A stretch of 64,000 nucleotides of DNA from Macrocybe gigantea (Eukaryota > Basidiomycota > Agaricomycetes > Agaricales > Callistosporiaceae). The notes beneath the pieces are model-generated. The model was not told the origin of the DNA. It saw nothing but the letters and a program-made list of their open reading frames with translations, and made no database searches. Of this stretch, positions 25,401 to 36,771 are shown piece by piece; the stretch's first letter is position 1; every line of letters starts with the position of its first letter. The position numbers and the translations under genes were made by a program. The DNA lies in the NCBI GenBank assembly GCA_011319805.1, contig SJRY01000266.1, positions 372,001 through 436,000 on the forward strand. Direction: 5' to 3'.

Positions 25401-25698
25401 GCGTGTCCTGGCTCTCGATGACATGGCTGAAGGTGCTGTTCCTGTCGGAACCAAAATCGGTATCTATGGTGTACGGGTGGGACTCGCGTTTGGAATAGGA
25501 ATAGGAATCTCTTAAGGAAGCATGGCGTGCGAGGTTGTTTAGCGCAGAATTTCGCGGCGAGTCGGTCGGGGAGGAAAGAGAGATGGAGCGCTGCGAGGCG
25601 GTATCTGCGTCATCGTCGTCGTCGTCCTGGTCGTGATCGAAAAAGGAGTGTATATCGTCCTTGGGCGCTGGCGACGGCTCTGGCAACGAGGAAGCCAT
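22437..25698 (-). CDS. AVL9: AVL9 (DENN-like late secretory pathway protein)
   Basis: Starts at ATG 25698 (MASSLPEPSPAPKDDIHSFF), followed by an acidic poly-Asp run and a Ser-rich region. The AVL9/DENN core begins with PLILGIALVDFNHL, then after an intron IGPRIEYSKGEILENEEVAK and ILPFLALPDGAHL, then EDYSYFHIVPSGPNPTTIFG, CNQQIAASALLVKGDDVT, RSIVQKAVVVLASKPIFGPI, and FNQ/KDFTDSTILEDFANSLE across another intron. The C-terminal half has IPLQQLDLLVETKSWLCGST, then DFVSKGEVNGVIITGT and a Ser/Gln-rich tail. More than ten exons. AVL9 acts in late Golgi-to-surface transport in yeast; DENN folds often regulate Rab GTPases. The exact 3' end is unsure: the current frame stops at 22437 but may continue to 21967. 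Confidence 0.85.
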
Positions 25699-25937
25699 GG
25701 ACGAATAAGTCAATAACGAGAAGTGGAGTGCAGGAGACGCAGACGCAGCAACGGCGACGTGGTGGTAGACTTTGGGTGGTTGCTCTGGATATGTGTCACA
25801 TTCGGAGAGGCGTCACACGATATCCGAATTAGGAAATCACTGCATTCCAGTCTCCAAACGGACTTGTGCGTCCAACAGGCAAAACGCCAGAGCCAGGCGG
25901 TGGTCGCCGCCCTGCCACTCCCTTCCAACTTCCGACG
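25699..25937. promoter_or_regulatory. Divergent promoter between AVL9 and the secreted protein
   Basis: The two start codons are 239 bp apart on opposite strands. No clear TATA box was found. Confidence 0.5.
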
Positions 25938-27060
25938 ATGCCTCCTTCTTTTATCTTCAGCATTGTGCTATGCTTACCCTTACTCTCTTTCGCATTCGTT
26001 CTGCCATTCTTTCCAGCTCAGCAGACGGCCCTGCAGTCGCCGCAGGACAACGAAGATGTCATGCTGGGTTGGCGTGACCCTCGCTTAAACGGTGGAAGAC
26101 TCCTGGATGTGGGCACATCAAGTTCTCTGACAGTCCAGGCCGCCTGGCCCGCTGATTCCGTCCCCTAGTTCACGATTCCGGGTCTAGGAGAGCCCTTGAA
26201 CGTGATCATTTCGGGCCTGTCGGATCCATATGTTCTCACAGAATACGGCTTCCGCGATTATACAAAGTTAGCTTTCTTTTTGCTCTGAAACAACATGTAG
26301 ACATGTTCATGAGCGATGCACAGGTCTATCGGTTTTTCTGAAGAATGCCTTGGGCTTCATATCGGAAACGTGCATCATGCGGACCTCGGTGATGGTGATG
26401 GGCGCAAAGAGCAACAGTTTCTCGCGCGTCAGCATTACTTTCCGATATGGGGCACATGTTGGGAAAGCCTTGCAGGTCAGCCTGCCAATGCAATTTACAT
26501 TTTCATATATTGAATATTGCCTTAGGGGGGAACCACTTCAGAGCCTGGAAACAGAATGGGACGATGGCCAATACTGGCGCCTGGTTCTTAGGGTACGAAA
26601 TGCCCCGTTCGACATTTACCCCGATCCTGATGGCATATTTTTTTCCAGTGTTTCGAAAGAAGCGGTTCGTTGAAACAAATGCGAAATCTCACATCACGTC
26701 CGGCCATTTAATAAATGTTACAGAATTACAAGCATCATCACAAGATTGTTCCTAATGGTTATAACCTAGGTAACACTCTAGCTCTTTCAAAACGACCGAA
26801 GACGTCGATCTGATCACGATTCCGTCATCCAGGACGTGATTGGCTCGTTCGCCAAGCCACCTCCACAACCCGGTGGAATGGTAAATGGTGGAAGGCAGAT
26901 GTAGAGTGGCGCACAGATCTCCTTCATCCCGGCAATAAAGGTCAGCCTGGTCATGTCTACGCTTAAAACGGCTGCTCAACGATTATATTTTTTTTTAGGA
27001 GTCAATCACGGCATTCCTCAAGATGGTCGTATTGCTGTCTTGATCGTTAACCGTCTCTAA
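25938..27060 (+). CDS. Secreted or type II membrane protein of unknown function
   Basis: Eight exons give 239 aa with every phase matching: 25938-26108, 26169-26266, 26324-26475, 26526-26592, 26649-26664, 26724-26769, 26833-26940 and 26999-27060. The N-terminus is a hydrophobic signal or anchor (SFIFSIVLCLPLLSFAFVLP). The body has FTIPGLGEPLNVIISGLSDP, YTKSIGFSEECLGLHIGN, GTCWESLAGGNHFRAW, NGTMANTGAWFLG, WWKADVEWR and a C-terminal GVNHGIPQDGRIAVLIVNRL. I believe similar proteins occur in many agaricomycetes as uncharacterised secreted proteins, but cannot name a family. Conserved Cys (SEECLG, GTCWES) suggest one disulphide. The apparent stop TAG at 26166-26168 is the acceptor of intron 1. Exon 5 is only 16 nt. 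Confidence 0.8.
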
Positions 27061-27547
27061 CTTATTTTCGCGGAGTTTGACACTCCTATGCGATGACATT
27101 CTTTTCTGTGTGTATATCCACGACCTGTGATGACCTAGATCTTGCTTTGTTGATTCACTGACGTCTTGTATATCCTCCCCGATTTTTATCAGATTCACGT
27201 ATGTGTATTTATATACCACCATGCCTCTCTCTTCATGTTCCACGCAACTTGAAGCTTGCATGGATAGTTTATTATCTTATCAATAACTACCAGTGCCACG
27301 TGCGTAGGAGTTTGCGCTGGAAAAGACGGCCCGTCCTGTGGGCCATCTGACAACGACACAATGCTTCAGGACATGGATGATCAGCAACATCACTGTGCCG
27401 CGCGGACCGTGCAGCTTCTTTCTCGGTCGCCTCGCGGACAAACCAATGGCCTTCTCCAGATGTTTAACCATGGGACCTGGCGCACGGAATGAGCACCATA
27501 AAGCAACGGAAAATGGTCCGCCTGCGCTGGCATATCCGTGAACGGTT
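27061..27547. other. No supported gene
   Basis: About 490 bp between the secreted protein and the BNR_4 gene. A 127-codon frame on the minus strand (27280-27663) overlaps the next gene and has no motif. Confidence 0.4.
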
Positions 27548-29114
27548 ATGCATTTATCGTTATTATCGTTGTCGACAACACTGTGGTTCCTTTTCGCGTC
27601 TCTCGTCGCAGCTGCGCCGACCGTCTCGTTGATCTCCAACACCGTACTAGACCAAAACGGCATCTTCTTCGTCTCCTACGACGGCGTCGTCAACGTCAAC
27701 TCATTCCAGCTCTCTGCCGTGTTGACCTATGCCAACTATCAGTTCGCTGCGTGGTACACCTCCTCCCGCGCCGCGGTCCTCGCGCGGAGGCAGCTTCCCT
27801 CTGGCGCCTGGGCGACGCTGCAGCTGCCGCATCAGCTGTCCACGAGCGACTCGCACAACGTCATCGCGCTTGGAGTCTCTCCCGCCGACGGCCGCATCCA
27901 CGTCGCGATGGACTGCCACAGCACGCAGGTGTATTACACGAGCTCGGAGACGGGTCTAGCCACCAGTGGCGCCTCATGGGACGCGAGCAGGTTCGGCGCG
28001 ATTACGACGACGTTGGGCACGTTGATATCGGCTCGTAAGTCGATATACTATCCTCCATCGCTTGGGGTTCTATATCCTCACGGAATTGTGGCAGCACAAT
28101 CACATACCCGCAATTCGTCGTCACACCGGACAACCTCCTTCAGTTTGTCTACCGCTCGGGGTATCGGGGAACGGTGCGACGCAACTGGCAGAGTATGCGG
28201 TGGCAAGTGGACTAATGTCGGCTCGTGGGCGTCTGCATCCGGGACGTACACATCGACGAACGGCGTCACGAGCAGCGCGCGGAATCTGTACATCCACGGT
28301 TTCACGTATCGGCTCAGCCGTCTGCATGTCACAGGAACATGGAGAGAACAGGCTGGCGGTTTCCTGCAGCAGCGGCGGACTGACGAACCACGATACGACA
28401 TACTTCTACTCCGACGACAAAGGTAAGATGGATTCTGATGTGGAATTCTATTCGGGATTTTGATGCTCGACCTATCCAGGTCGCACATGGAAGAATAATG
28501 TGGGTTCCAACATCGGGACTTCTGGGACAAGTCCCATAAACGTCAACTCCGGAGGGATCGTTGTGGACTCCCTCAATGCCGACCACGGGTTGATGAACCA
28601 AGAATCGCAGGATGTCGACTCAGCTGGCCAGCTTCATGCTATTATATCTTATGTGCCTGGTAAGAATGCCCTCTCTTCTGTTCCAAAATGAGGAGGACTG
28701 ACTTGATTCGATTATGAAGGCAGATTCACGCAATGCGTAACAAACTACGAGAACGACCGCATCGCCTATGCGCGGCCGTTCCACCTCTACAGATCGTCTA
28801 ATGGGAGCTGGACAAAGGTCGAGATCCCGTTCGCCATCAACGCCGTTGGACGGTCACAGATCGTGATAGACAACTCTGACAATATCTACGTCGTGCTGCC
28901 ATACGTGCGCGTCGTCACGGCGAGCAAGGCATCTGGCTGGACGGACTGGACGATGGCATACGACGGTGTCGCGGCAGGGCTGAACGCGTTTGGCGAGGTC
29001 ACCGTCGATCGCGCGAGAGTAGCGAGCGGCGTGTTGTCAGTCTTGTATCAGGTCAAAAGCACAGGCACGACACCATCGGCAGTCCGCCTTGTCGATTTTA
29101 GGTTGAACGGGTAG
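27548..29114 (+). CDS. Secreted BNR_4-repeat protein, frame disrupted
   Basis: Begins with a signal peptide (HLSLLSLSTTLWFLFASLVA, cut near AAA-PT). The body fits the BNR_4 family of beta-propeller proteins: ARRQLPSGAWATLQLP, DSHNVIALGVSPADGRIHVA, ITYPQFVVTPDNLLQFVYRS, GGLTNHDTTYFYSDD, ADHGLMNQESQDVD, then RFTQCVTNYENDRIAYARPF and a long last exon ending at 29114. BNR_4 members include polysaccharide lyases, but activity here is not proven. Four exons are clear, yet exon 2 needs extra bases near 28158-28161 and 28202 and another adjustment near 28345 to keep the conserved frame, and the first junction (28035) is off by one. Either several sequencing errors or a recently dead gene. Coding GC is high. 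Confidence 0.65.
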
Positions 29115-29306
29115 ATACGAGTTGATAGCCATATCCATGTCTTAAGGTCCATAGCATGAGTCATTTAGCGAAGGCGGACTGACCCGTACCGTCGCTACTC
29201 CGCCGTTGGTAACAGTAAATCGGGACACCTGTGAGTCGAACTGTTTCCTTGCCGACCAGAAAGGACGGACTGTTATATCCCCGCGCCAGACCGTCGCACG
29301 CACACC

Positions 29307-29720
29307 ATGCAACCAACGCAAACACAAAAATTCCAAACCGCAAACCCGTACGAAGGCAAATTCGGATACTCCCGGGCTATCCGTCGTGGCCCGTTCATCT
29401 TCGTCTCGGGCACGACATCCATCGACCTCGAGAGCGGGCGCGTCGCGCACCCGGACTCGGCGCACGACCAGGCTCGCGCGATATTCGCAGAGATCGTGCG
29501 CGCGGTAGAAGGTCTGGGTGGTGCACGTGGTGATGTGGTCCGCGTCCGGATGTTTGTCACGCGCGATGAGGACAGCGGCGACGTGGGACGCGCGCTGAAG
29601 GAGGCGTTTGGTGAAGCAGGACCTGCCGCGACGATGATTCTCGGCGCGAAATTCGTCGATCCGGATATGAGAGTCGAGATCGAGGCTGACGCTGTTGTGG
29701 AGGGAATGAAATTTTGTTGA
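29307..29720 (+). CDS. RidA/YjgF/UK114-family protein
   Basis: Single-exon gene of 137 aa, the usual RidA length. Visible features are FGYSRAIRRGPFIFVSGTTS near the N-terminus, HDQARAIFAEIVRAVEGLGG in the helix, and DVVRVRMFVTRDEDSGD, with the conserved Arg of the active-site strand. RidA proteins hydrolyse reactive enamine/imine intermediates from amino-acid metabolism; members of this YjgF-like branch can differ, so the substrate is uncertain. It is intronless in an intron-dense window and clearly GC-rich. No targeting signal is seen. Confidence 0.85.
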   Translation: MQPTQTQKFQTANPYEGKFGYSRAIRRGPFIFVSGTTSIDLESGRVAHPDSAHDQARAIFAEIVRAVEGLGGARGDVVRVRMFVTRDEDSGDVGRALKEAFGEAGPAATMILGAKFVDPDMRVEIEADAVVEGMKFC

Positions 29721-29906
29721 GCCTGCCGTTTATTTATTGCAAGACAAGTCTCAGCTAAAGAGACAGACATTTTATTCTACAATATGCGATGGTATCATAT
29801 TAAGAGCTGCAATCATGCAAACTACACGGCGAACCCCTTAGCGTGGGTCCTATAAGATACAAAACCATAACACGAAACGTTAGGCGTCCTTACCCTTCAA
29901 AGGTCG

Positions 29907-32654
29907 CTAATGCACAAATGATCTTGCCCTCCTGTGCTTGCTGCCCTCTCCATCACCTTCTTTAAGCAGGAGGACGCAGAAACCAGCAAGGATAAATACG
30001 GCGACGCTGGCATATACCGGTGTCGCTCTGTCCATCATGAGGAGTGTTCCGCCCAAAAGCGGAGCTATCATTCCACCTCTAGAACCCGCTTGTCAACGTG
30101 ATTCCATTTGGCCAAGAGGTTGTGAAGGACTCACATTCGCGATAGCGCGGACGCAATACCGCACGCCGTCCCGCGCACTATGAGCAATCACGTCGTCATC
30201 GTGATCCTGATTACACCTATTGACTACACACCTCTTGTTCCGAAGATCTCTGGTGTCCACCTGAACAAAGATTAGAAGCTTACTCAAAACATCTCGGTCG
30301 AACACTTACCCATAGAGCACAGCCCACATAGCCTAGGTAAGGACAAAAGGCGTCAGAAGTATGATGGATGGATGAAATGGGTACACACCGTTGCACTCAG
30401 ACTGATTCCCACAGTACTGGCACGCACAGCCCATGATGACTGGACGATGACGAATATAATACAAAGGAATGCTGTTATGAAGGTGCTTCCTGCCAGAGAC
30501 CACCGACGGCCCAAGGAAGATTCAATAAGATAAGCCCCAAGCTGTCCGAGTCGATTAGCCAGAGGCTCTAGCCTGAAAGGAGGGGTACTCGCTATTGCTC
30601 CTGGACACCCCCGATGGTGAATATGACGACATCCCACAAGCTGTCTTCTAACGATCTCGAACTAGCAGCGACCACCGTAGCCGACGGCCCGTTTCCAAGA
30701 GTTTGGGTAGATAGACATTGAACATCGTATAGGCTACTCCCGTTCAGAGCATGGTTCACGATTGGCTGAACAAGGATCGGACTCACCGAGTGACATGGAG
30801 AACCAGGTAGCCCACATCAATATCGTAATCCTGATCCACTCAGGAGACAACACCATCAGTATTCTATCCCACCACGCCAACAAGGGCTTCCTCAGCCAGC
30901 GAGGGAATCTGCGGCATATCATGGCTTCATAAATAGAACTCGGGCGGCGCGAAGAGGTGGTAGAGAGCCGGAGACTCCGCCGTCGTGAAGCTAGCGGTGA
31001 TCGAGGTCGGGGTACAGACGAGACAGTCTCGTCTGGAGCGACGGAATCCCGGTCAACCGAGGCTCGACTTTTGCCTTGTTCGACATCGTCAATAGGTTTT
31101 GTTGTATGAAGGTCGGCTTGTCCATCCAAATACGCCGGAGAAGAACCCGTCGAATCATATTGGGTAACTGCGATGCCGTATATGTCAGTATTGAAAAAGG
31201 CTACAAATAAGGTTGTGTGGCGCATACCATCAGATGTGACGGCGCTTAAACCAGTGGTAGATGTAATCCGCGGAGTTGGCTCCGTTCTTGTGAAACCTTC
31301 ACGAGAGATGGGGCTCCGCTCCTCTATGGGAGACTCGGATACTGTTTTGTGGTGGTCGGCCACGTCTTCTATCTCTATGGATAGATCCGACCCATTAAAT
31401 CTGGAGATCATTTGTAGTGATTCGAGTGCCTCCTGAGGACGACCAGCATGTACAAGATAACGAGGTGACTCGTGGAGACGGAAGAAAACGATGCGGGCCA
31501 GAAACATTGCTAGAGTCTGTCGGGATCATGATGAGAGGGAAGGTCAAGAGAGTCGATGGAATTCGAAGCGAAAGCCGTTGGGAATGGGTTTTTGGTCATG
31601 AATGAGCCGTTTACGTACTATGAGACCAAGGGCAATAAGGAGGTACTTCCATCCTTGGTTCTGAGTTTCTGGGTCACAACCCTGAGCGGGTGGATGACAG
31701 GAGTGCTGAGGAATAGTTAACAAGGCGACCACAGCTGATAAAACAGAACCGAAGGAAAAGAAGACAGATAGGGCAGTGACGAGGTACTGCTTTGATTTAG
31801 GCATATACTCCAGGATAAGAGTACCATCGGTCGGCATGGAGCCCTATTAGGTGGTTAGTAATGCTGAGAGGTGAAGTTGGCATGCATACACCGACGGCGC
31901 TCCCAAGGAAGAAAAGGAGGATGCACAGCGTAGGAAAAGAATTGGCTCGTGATGACAGGAGACCAAATATGGCGGTGAAGAACAAGGTTGCATTGAATGC
32001 CGCGCTGCGACCCATCAAATCAGAGCCTAAAAGTGCACTTCAATAGTGTCATTAAGACAGAGTTCGGGAAGGCGTACATGTTCCCCAACCAACGGCCCCA
32101 ATCATCATCCCCCCAAACATTGAGGAAGAAAGTGCGCCAATGTAGCTGTCGGGAACTGCGATGCACGACTCTTGTCAGCAGACCATTGGGACGCCAGACG
32201 CTTTGCTCACCAGAAAAGTGCTGCTGCACGCGGGGTAGTATAATAGCAATGGCTTGTATCCACATCTAGATTGTCGTCAACGGCGAGCGTTTTTTCAGCC
32301 CCAAGGACATACATTATCGGCCATCCAACCTAATGTGGTAGAAAAGAGCTTAAATGGGAGAAGGCACAATGAAGACGGTTCAATTACAGACCAAAGCCGC
32401 ATAACGATAACAACGTCCACTGATAGCTTCCCATTCCTATTCGATCTATCGTCCTGTCAAGCTGGAAGAACCGTTTGCGGGTTTGGCATTGGAGAAAGAG
32501 CTGCAAGGCTTACAGGAGTTCGTGAATCATGAGCGGGGTCGTTTGTAATGAGATTTTCTTGTTGTTCGACATCTTCAGCGTCGTCTGGGAAGTAATTGGA
32601 GCCCATTGTCGGTTCTGTCCAAAATACTGAAGCGCGGGGCGTAACCGAGGCCAT
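29907..32654 (-). CDS. Major facilitator superfamily transporter (SV2/sugar-porter-like)
   Basis: Starts at ATG 32654 (MASVTPRASVFWTEP). After a short acidic N-terminus, spliced segments give RIGMGSYQWTLLSLCGFGWM and ADNMWIQAIAIILPRVQQHF (TM1), YIGALSSSMFGGMMIGAVGW (TM2), SDLMGRSAAFNATLFFTAIF (A-like loop and TM3), STPTDG-type motif SMPTDGTLILEYMPKSKQYL, and HESPRYLVHAGRPQEALESL (PESPRxL signature). A long hydrophilic Ser/Arg-rich central loop follows, then TILMWATWFSMSLG, WSLAGSTFITAFLCIIFVIV, YG/WTPEIFGTR and VYASVAVFILAGFCVLLL before the stop at 29907. About ten exons. Substrate unknown; organic or inorganic anions and sugars are all possible. One base is probably missing at the CCC run 30688-30690 (plus strand), after LPKLLETG. 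Confidence 0.8.
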
Positions 32655-33148
32655 GCTGCCGTCAGCAGCTGGGCTTATATATGGGAGTATGTAATAAACA
32701 CAATTGAATGGCGCAATTCATCGGGCAGTGGTCGGTGGTGTCCAAATTAGGAAACATCTGCCATGCTGACCGCCGGTTTTAGTAATACACAGCTCAGATC
32801 CACGCTCAATTTGCCATACGAATGAGACAAAGGCCCTGAGAAAACGAGTCAGAGAGAGATACGGCTGCATCAAGCGCGTCCTCTGGCTAGGTCACTTGCT
32901 CATAATTGAAGGCCGAGCCAACGGAAATATCTACTTGACGCCGAGCGGGACACATCAATGCAGCCCACGTACTATGATGATGCCAGCTACGGAGTAGAGT
33001 CGAGCACCGTTTTTCGACACGTGAATAAGCGATTAATGAGGTTCGGCACCGTGTCTGTCACACGCATAACGAACGCGTGACAGCCGTGTCATTTCTCATC
33101 ATCATCCAGTCGTTGGAACAAACGTTCACTCTTTTCGCCTGTTTCGTT
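32655..33148. promoter_or_regulatory. Divergent promoter region, MFS transporter and Rad4
   Basis: Intergenic space of 494 bp between the two starts. No RNA gene or clear motif was seen. Confidence 0.4.
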
Positions 33149-36100
33149 ATGTCAACGAGTATAGAGCATGCCTCAACCCCTGCAGAAGAGAGCGAAGATG
33201 AGCTAGACTGGGAAGAAGTCGAGGTGCCGGAAGAGCAACAGCCACAGAAACACTTGGAAATCACAATACAGACTACGCGACAAAAAGCAGACACGGTCAA
33301 CAAGTCTGTCATATTTTGAGCTTCAAAGCAATGTCACATTGGTCTCATAACACGTAGGAAGCAAGGCATATCACATGCAGAACGTCTTCTTCGGGTAGAC
33401 TGTCATAAGGTGCATACAGTTGCCCTCCTCGCCAACGGCTGGATACGTAACAAATGGATTAACGACCCGCTATTGCATGTACGTCTGGTCATTCGAAAAA
33501 CCGACGGAAGTGTAACCTCGTCTTGCGTAGGCCCGCCTTCTGTCTTTGACTCCGCTGAGCTTACAAAACGCATTTGGCATGATTCACAAGTCCCGAGAGC
33601 CTGATCAAAATATGCGCGGTCGGATGTTTGAAAATGCCATGTTACGCCTGACAGAATGGTGGTCCGAATCCTTCTTTGAGGTCGTTCCAACTGGTCATCT
33701 TCGAAACCGCACTTTCGACGAAGTGCGGGAGCAATTGGCCGCGCGAGGCCTGCTGTCCGAAGATGCCGTTCTTGATGCCGAAACTATGGAAGATATCTTA
33801 GACGAGGAGAGCGAGACGATACGAGGCCCGAAAAGTCTGATGAAGCACGCTCTCATGCAAAGTGGCTCGAGGGACACCAGCGCACAGTTATTCACTGCTT
33901 TGTGCCGTGCACTGAACATCCCTGCTAGGTTGGTCGTCAGCTTGCAGAGCGTCCCTTGGCAAGCTGGTGTTGGCAAACCAAAGACGGCGGCTAAATTGAA
34001 GGGAAAGGAAAAGCCAAGGAACAGAATGAAGCCGACGAAAGTAGTGAGGAAGATGACTTTGAAGAGGTACAAATTCCTGGTTCCCCCGCGTTGTCAACAT
34101 CGGATCTGGTTTCAAAGGAGAGAGATATACCGAAAGCCTTTCAATATAGCTCCACTACGAAAAGCGCAAAGGCAAAAGGAAAAGAGAAAGCCAAACCCCG
34201 GTCACCCTGCGAGAGCAAGAACACGCTCGTCAGCTAGAACGCCGGAGCCGTCCAGTCGGGCGTCTGGGCGTTTGTGTACGTATATATGTTTTCAATCTGC
34301 TTTATCTCAGTCGGGATAATGACTTTACAAAGTGTCACCGGATCCACTCTCCACGCCCCCTGTATTTTGGACAGAAGTCTTTTCTCGTCCTGATGCGCGA
34401 TGGCTACCAGTAGATCCATTCGCGGCATCGTCAATAAGCGCAAAGTTTTCGATCCAACACCTATCGCATCCACCGTGCAAACAATGCAGCCAGGCTCCCG
34501 GATATATCCACATCCATATGCCCCATCCATTCTCCTGCCAAGAAAGGCCTTCCGAGGACTTCCAGGCAAGAAAACAGAATGGTATACGTCGTCGCATTTG
34601 AAGAAGACGGCCACGCCCGCGACGTCACGAGGCGATATGCGCGAGAATTCAACACCAAGGTGTCCAAAGTTCAAGGAGGAAGCAGCGCGGCCGGGAAAGC
34701 GAGACGGCATTGGTGGGAGAATGTCATGAGTAAGGTCACAAGACCCTTTAGATTGGCATGTCGTCTTCATATTACTTCTTCTGCCATATGGCTCTAACAT
34801 TGACATCGTTCTAGCATCGCGATGATCTGGAAGACGAAGAGCTAGAAGCAGCACAATGACGGAAGGGATGCCGACGACGCTAGCGGGTTCAAGGATCACC
34901 CATTGTAATTTTATTTTCCATTTTCGTGTTCATAGCCATATCGTTGACAGCTGAAGCCATACCTAGATATGTCCTCGTTCGGCATCTCAAACAGACGCAG
35001 ATCATATATCCCCTCCACCCGAGACCAAAGAGATTGGCAAGTTTCGCGGAGAACCCGTGTATCCTCGATCTGCAGTTATATCGCTGAAAACAGCTGAAAA
35101 CTGGATGAGGAGCGAAGGAAGGTCGATCGTTGAAGGAAGTCAGCCTCTGAAATTCGTCAAAGTCCGGACGGGCACGATCAATCGCATGAGGGAGCTAGAG
35201 GTCCTTCGGGATACCGTGAGAGATGCTGGTGAGCCGACTGAGACTCGAGTGCTTCTGCAGAGATCATGCAGGGTCTGTATTCTCGAGTCAAACAGAATGT
35301 ATCGGCCAGATCCCGTTGTCGACGTGAGTATCACTTGCCATTAATTTCTAGTGCGGGTATGACCTGAGCTTGCACAATCTAGGGCAAAGTTCCAAAGAAC
35401 AATTTCGGGAATATAGATTTGTACGTGCCCTCCATGCTTCCCCAGGGTGGCGTTCACATCCCATGTAAGCCTTGTTTCCACAAGCACATGGCATACTGGA
35501 TGCAATTGATTGATGAATGTCGTCCTTGCGTTCGCTAGTCAAGGGTGTTGCAAAAATAGCGAAAAAACTGGGATTCGATTATGCCGAAGCTGTGGTGCGC
35601 AATTCTTCTCATGTTGCTCAAGTCTGTCCGACTCCAGCGCGTACTCTTCGCAGACTGGATTTGAATTCAAGAAACGTCGAGCATTTCCCGTCGTCGAGGG
35701 CATCGTCGTGGCGAAGGAAAATGAGGCCGCTATCTTGGATGTGCGTTATTGTCTACTTGTTCCCTTAGCGCTGGTTGACGCCATGTTATCCTTTCACAGG
35801 CTTATTGGGAGGCAGAGCGAGAAGCACAAGAAAAGGCACGCCAAAAGCGAGAAGACCGCGTGATCAAGCATTGGACGCGCATTGTCCAAGGACTTCGCAT
35901 AAAGCAAAGGCTCAAAAACCAGTATGCGAAAAAACCAGACAAAACGGCTACAGGAGAAGAGAAAACGGAGCCCGGTGACAGAGTCTCCGACAAAAGTGAC
36001 GGTGCAGCTTCTAAGGAGATTTACGGCGATAGTGGTGGGTTCCTGGCCGGAGCAGACGACGTGGTCCAGGCGTTCAGCCTGCCAAAGTATCAGCACTTCT

Positions 36101-36771
36101 CGCTATCTTCGACCTCAACGCCACGTTCGTCCACCCGGGCTCAGACGCCGACAGATGAGCGCTCAGAACAAGACTTCCCATCATCTTCCCGTCCAGAAGG
36201 CGTTGTACGATACGATATGGAAACGTTTGACCTCAATTCGGACGATATGGAGGAGGTCTATGTCAGTCATGATGTCCCTTCTACGGTGACAGAACATGCA
36301 ACCGCGGAGGCGGCGGCTCCGAAGACGATGCAGGAACTTGCGGAGGATGCTGCCGCGAGTATGGAGAGGGAGAAAACTCGGGCGGCGGATGCAGTCGAAA
36401 TAATCGAGGTCAACAGGCCCAGGACTGGCTCCAGCGGAACAGGGACGCCCAGTGTCGCTGGTGACAAGGGCAAAGATGCCCGTTCAAGGAAGACGGGTAA
36501 GCGGAAAGCTGCTCCACATCGACCTAGGCGTGGCACCCGAAAAAGGGATAGAAATGAAGCGTCGTCCGAAGAAGAGGCTGTGACGAGCGACGGGTCAGGC
36601 GCGGCCGCCTCTTCGCCTAGGAAACGCCCTAGGAGACAGGCGTTGAAGGATACCTCCGTGCCGACGCCGACGCCTTCTCGGACGCTGCGGCCCCGACGAC
36701 CGAAGACTACTGTTCAGATTCTCGAGCAAGAGGAGCGAGAGCAGGCCATTCGCGAAGCTCTTGGTGAGTAG
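33149..36771 (+). CDS. RAD4: Rad4/XPC-family DNA damage recognition protein
   Basis: Recognises helix-distorting lesions for nucleotide excision repair, working with Rad23. Starts at 33149 with an acidic leader (ESEDELDWEEVEVPEEQQ). Domains in order: TGc (transglutaminase-like, inactive) around SRDTSAQLFTALCRALNIPA and DARWLPVDP/IRGIVNKRKVFD; BHD1 (SLKTAENWMRSEGRSIVEGS); BHD2 (VPKNNFGNIDLYVPSMLPQG); BHD3 (GVAKIAKKLGFDYAEAV and GFEFKKRRAFPVVEGIVVA). A long basic/acidic disordered tail ends at the stop 36771. About ten exons. At least four single-base deletions are needed to keep the conserved frame (near 34009-34012, 34196-34199, 34416-34421 and 34581). Rad4 is a conserved gene and every domain is present, so error is more likely than loss of function. 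Confidence 0.9.

Noticed and set aside
26166..26168. Premature stop in the secreted protein gene
   Set aside because: The TAG is the acceptor of a 60-nt intron (26109-26168) with a good branch point; splicing joins RLLD to FTIPGLGEP.
27701..27919. Minus-strand frames over the BNR_4 gene
   Set aside because: Shadow frames caused by high GC content of the coding strand; no motifs.
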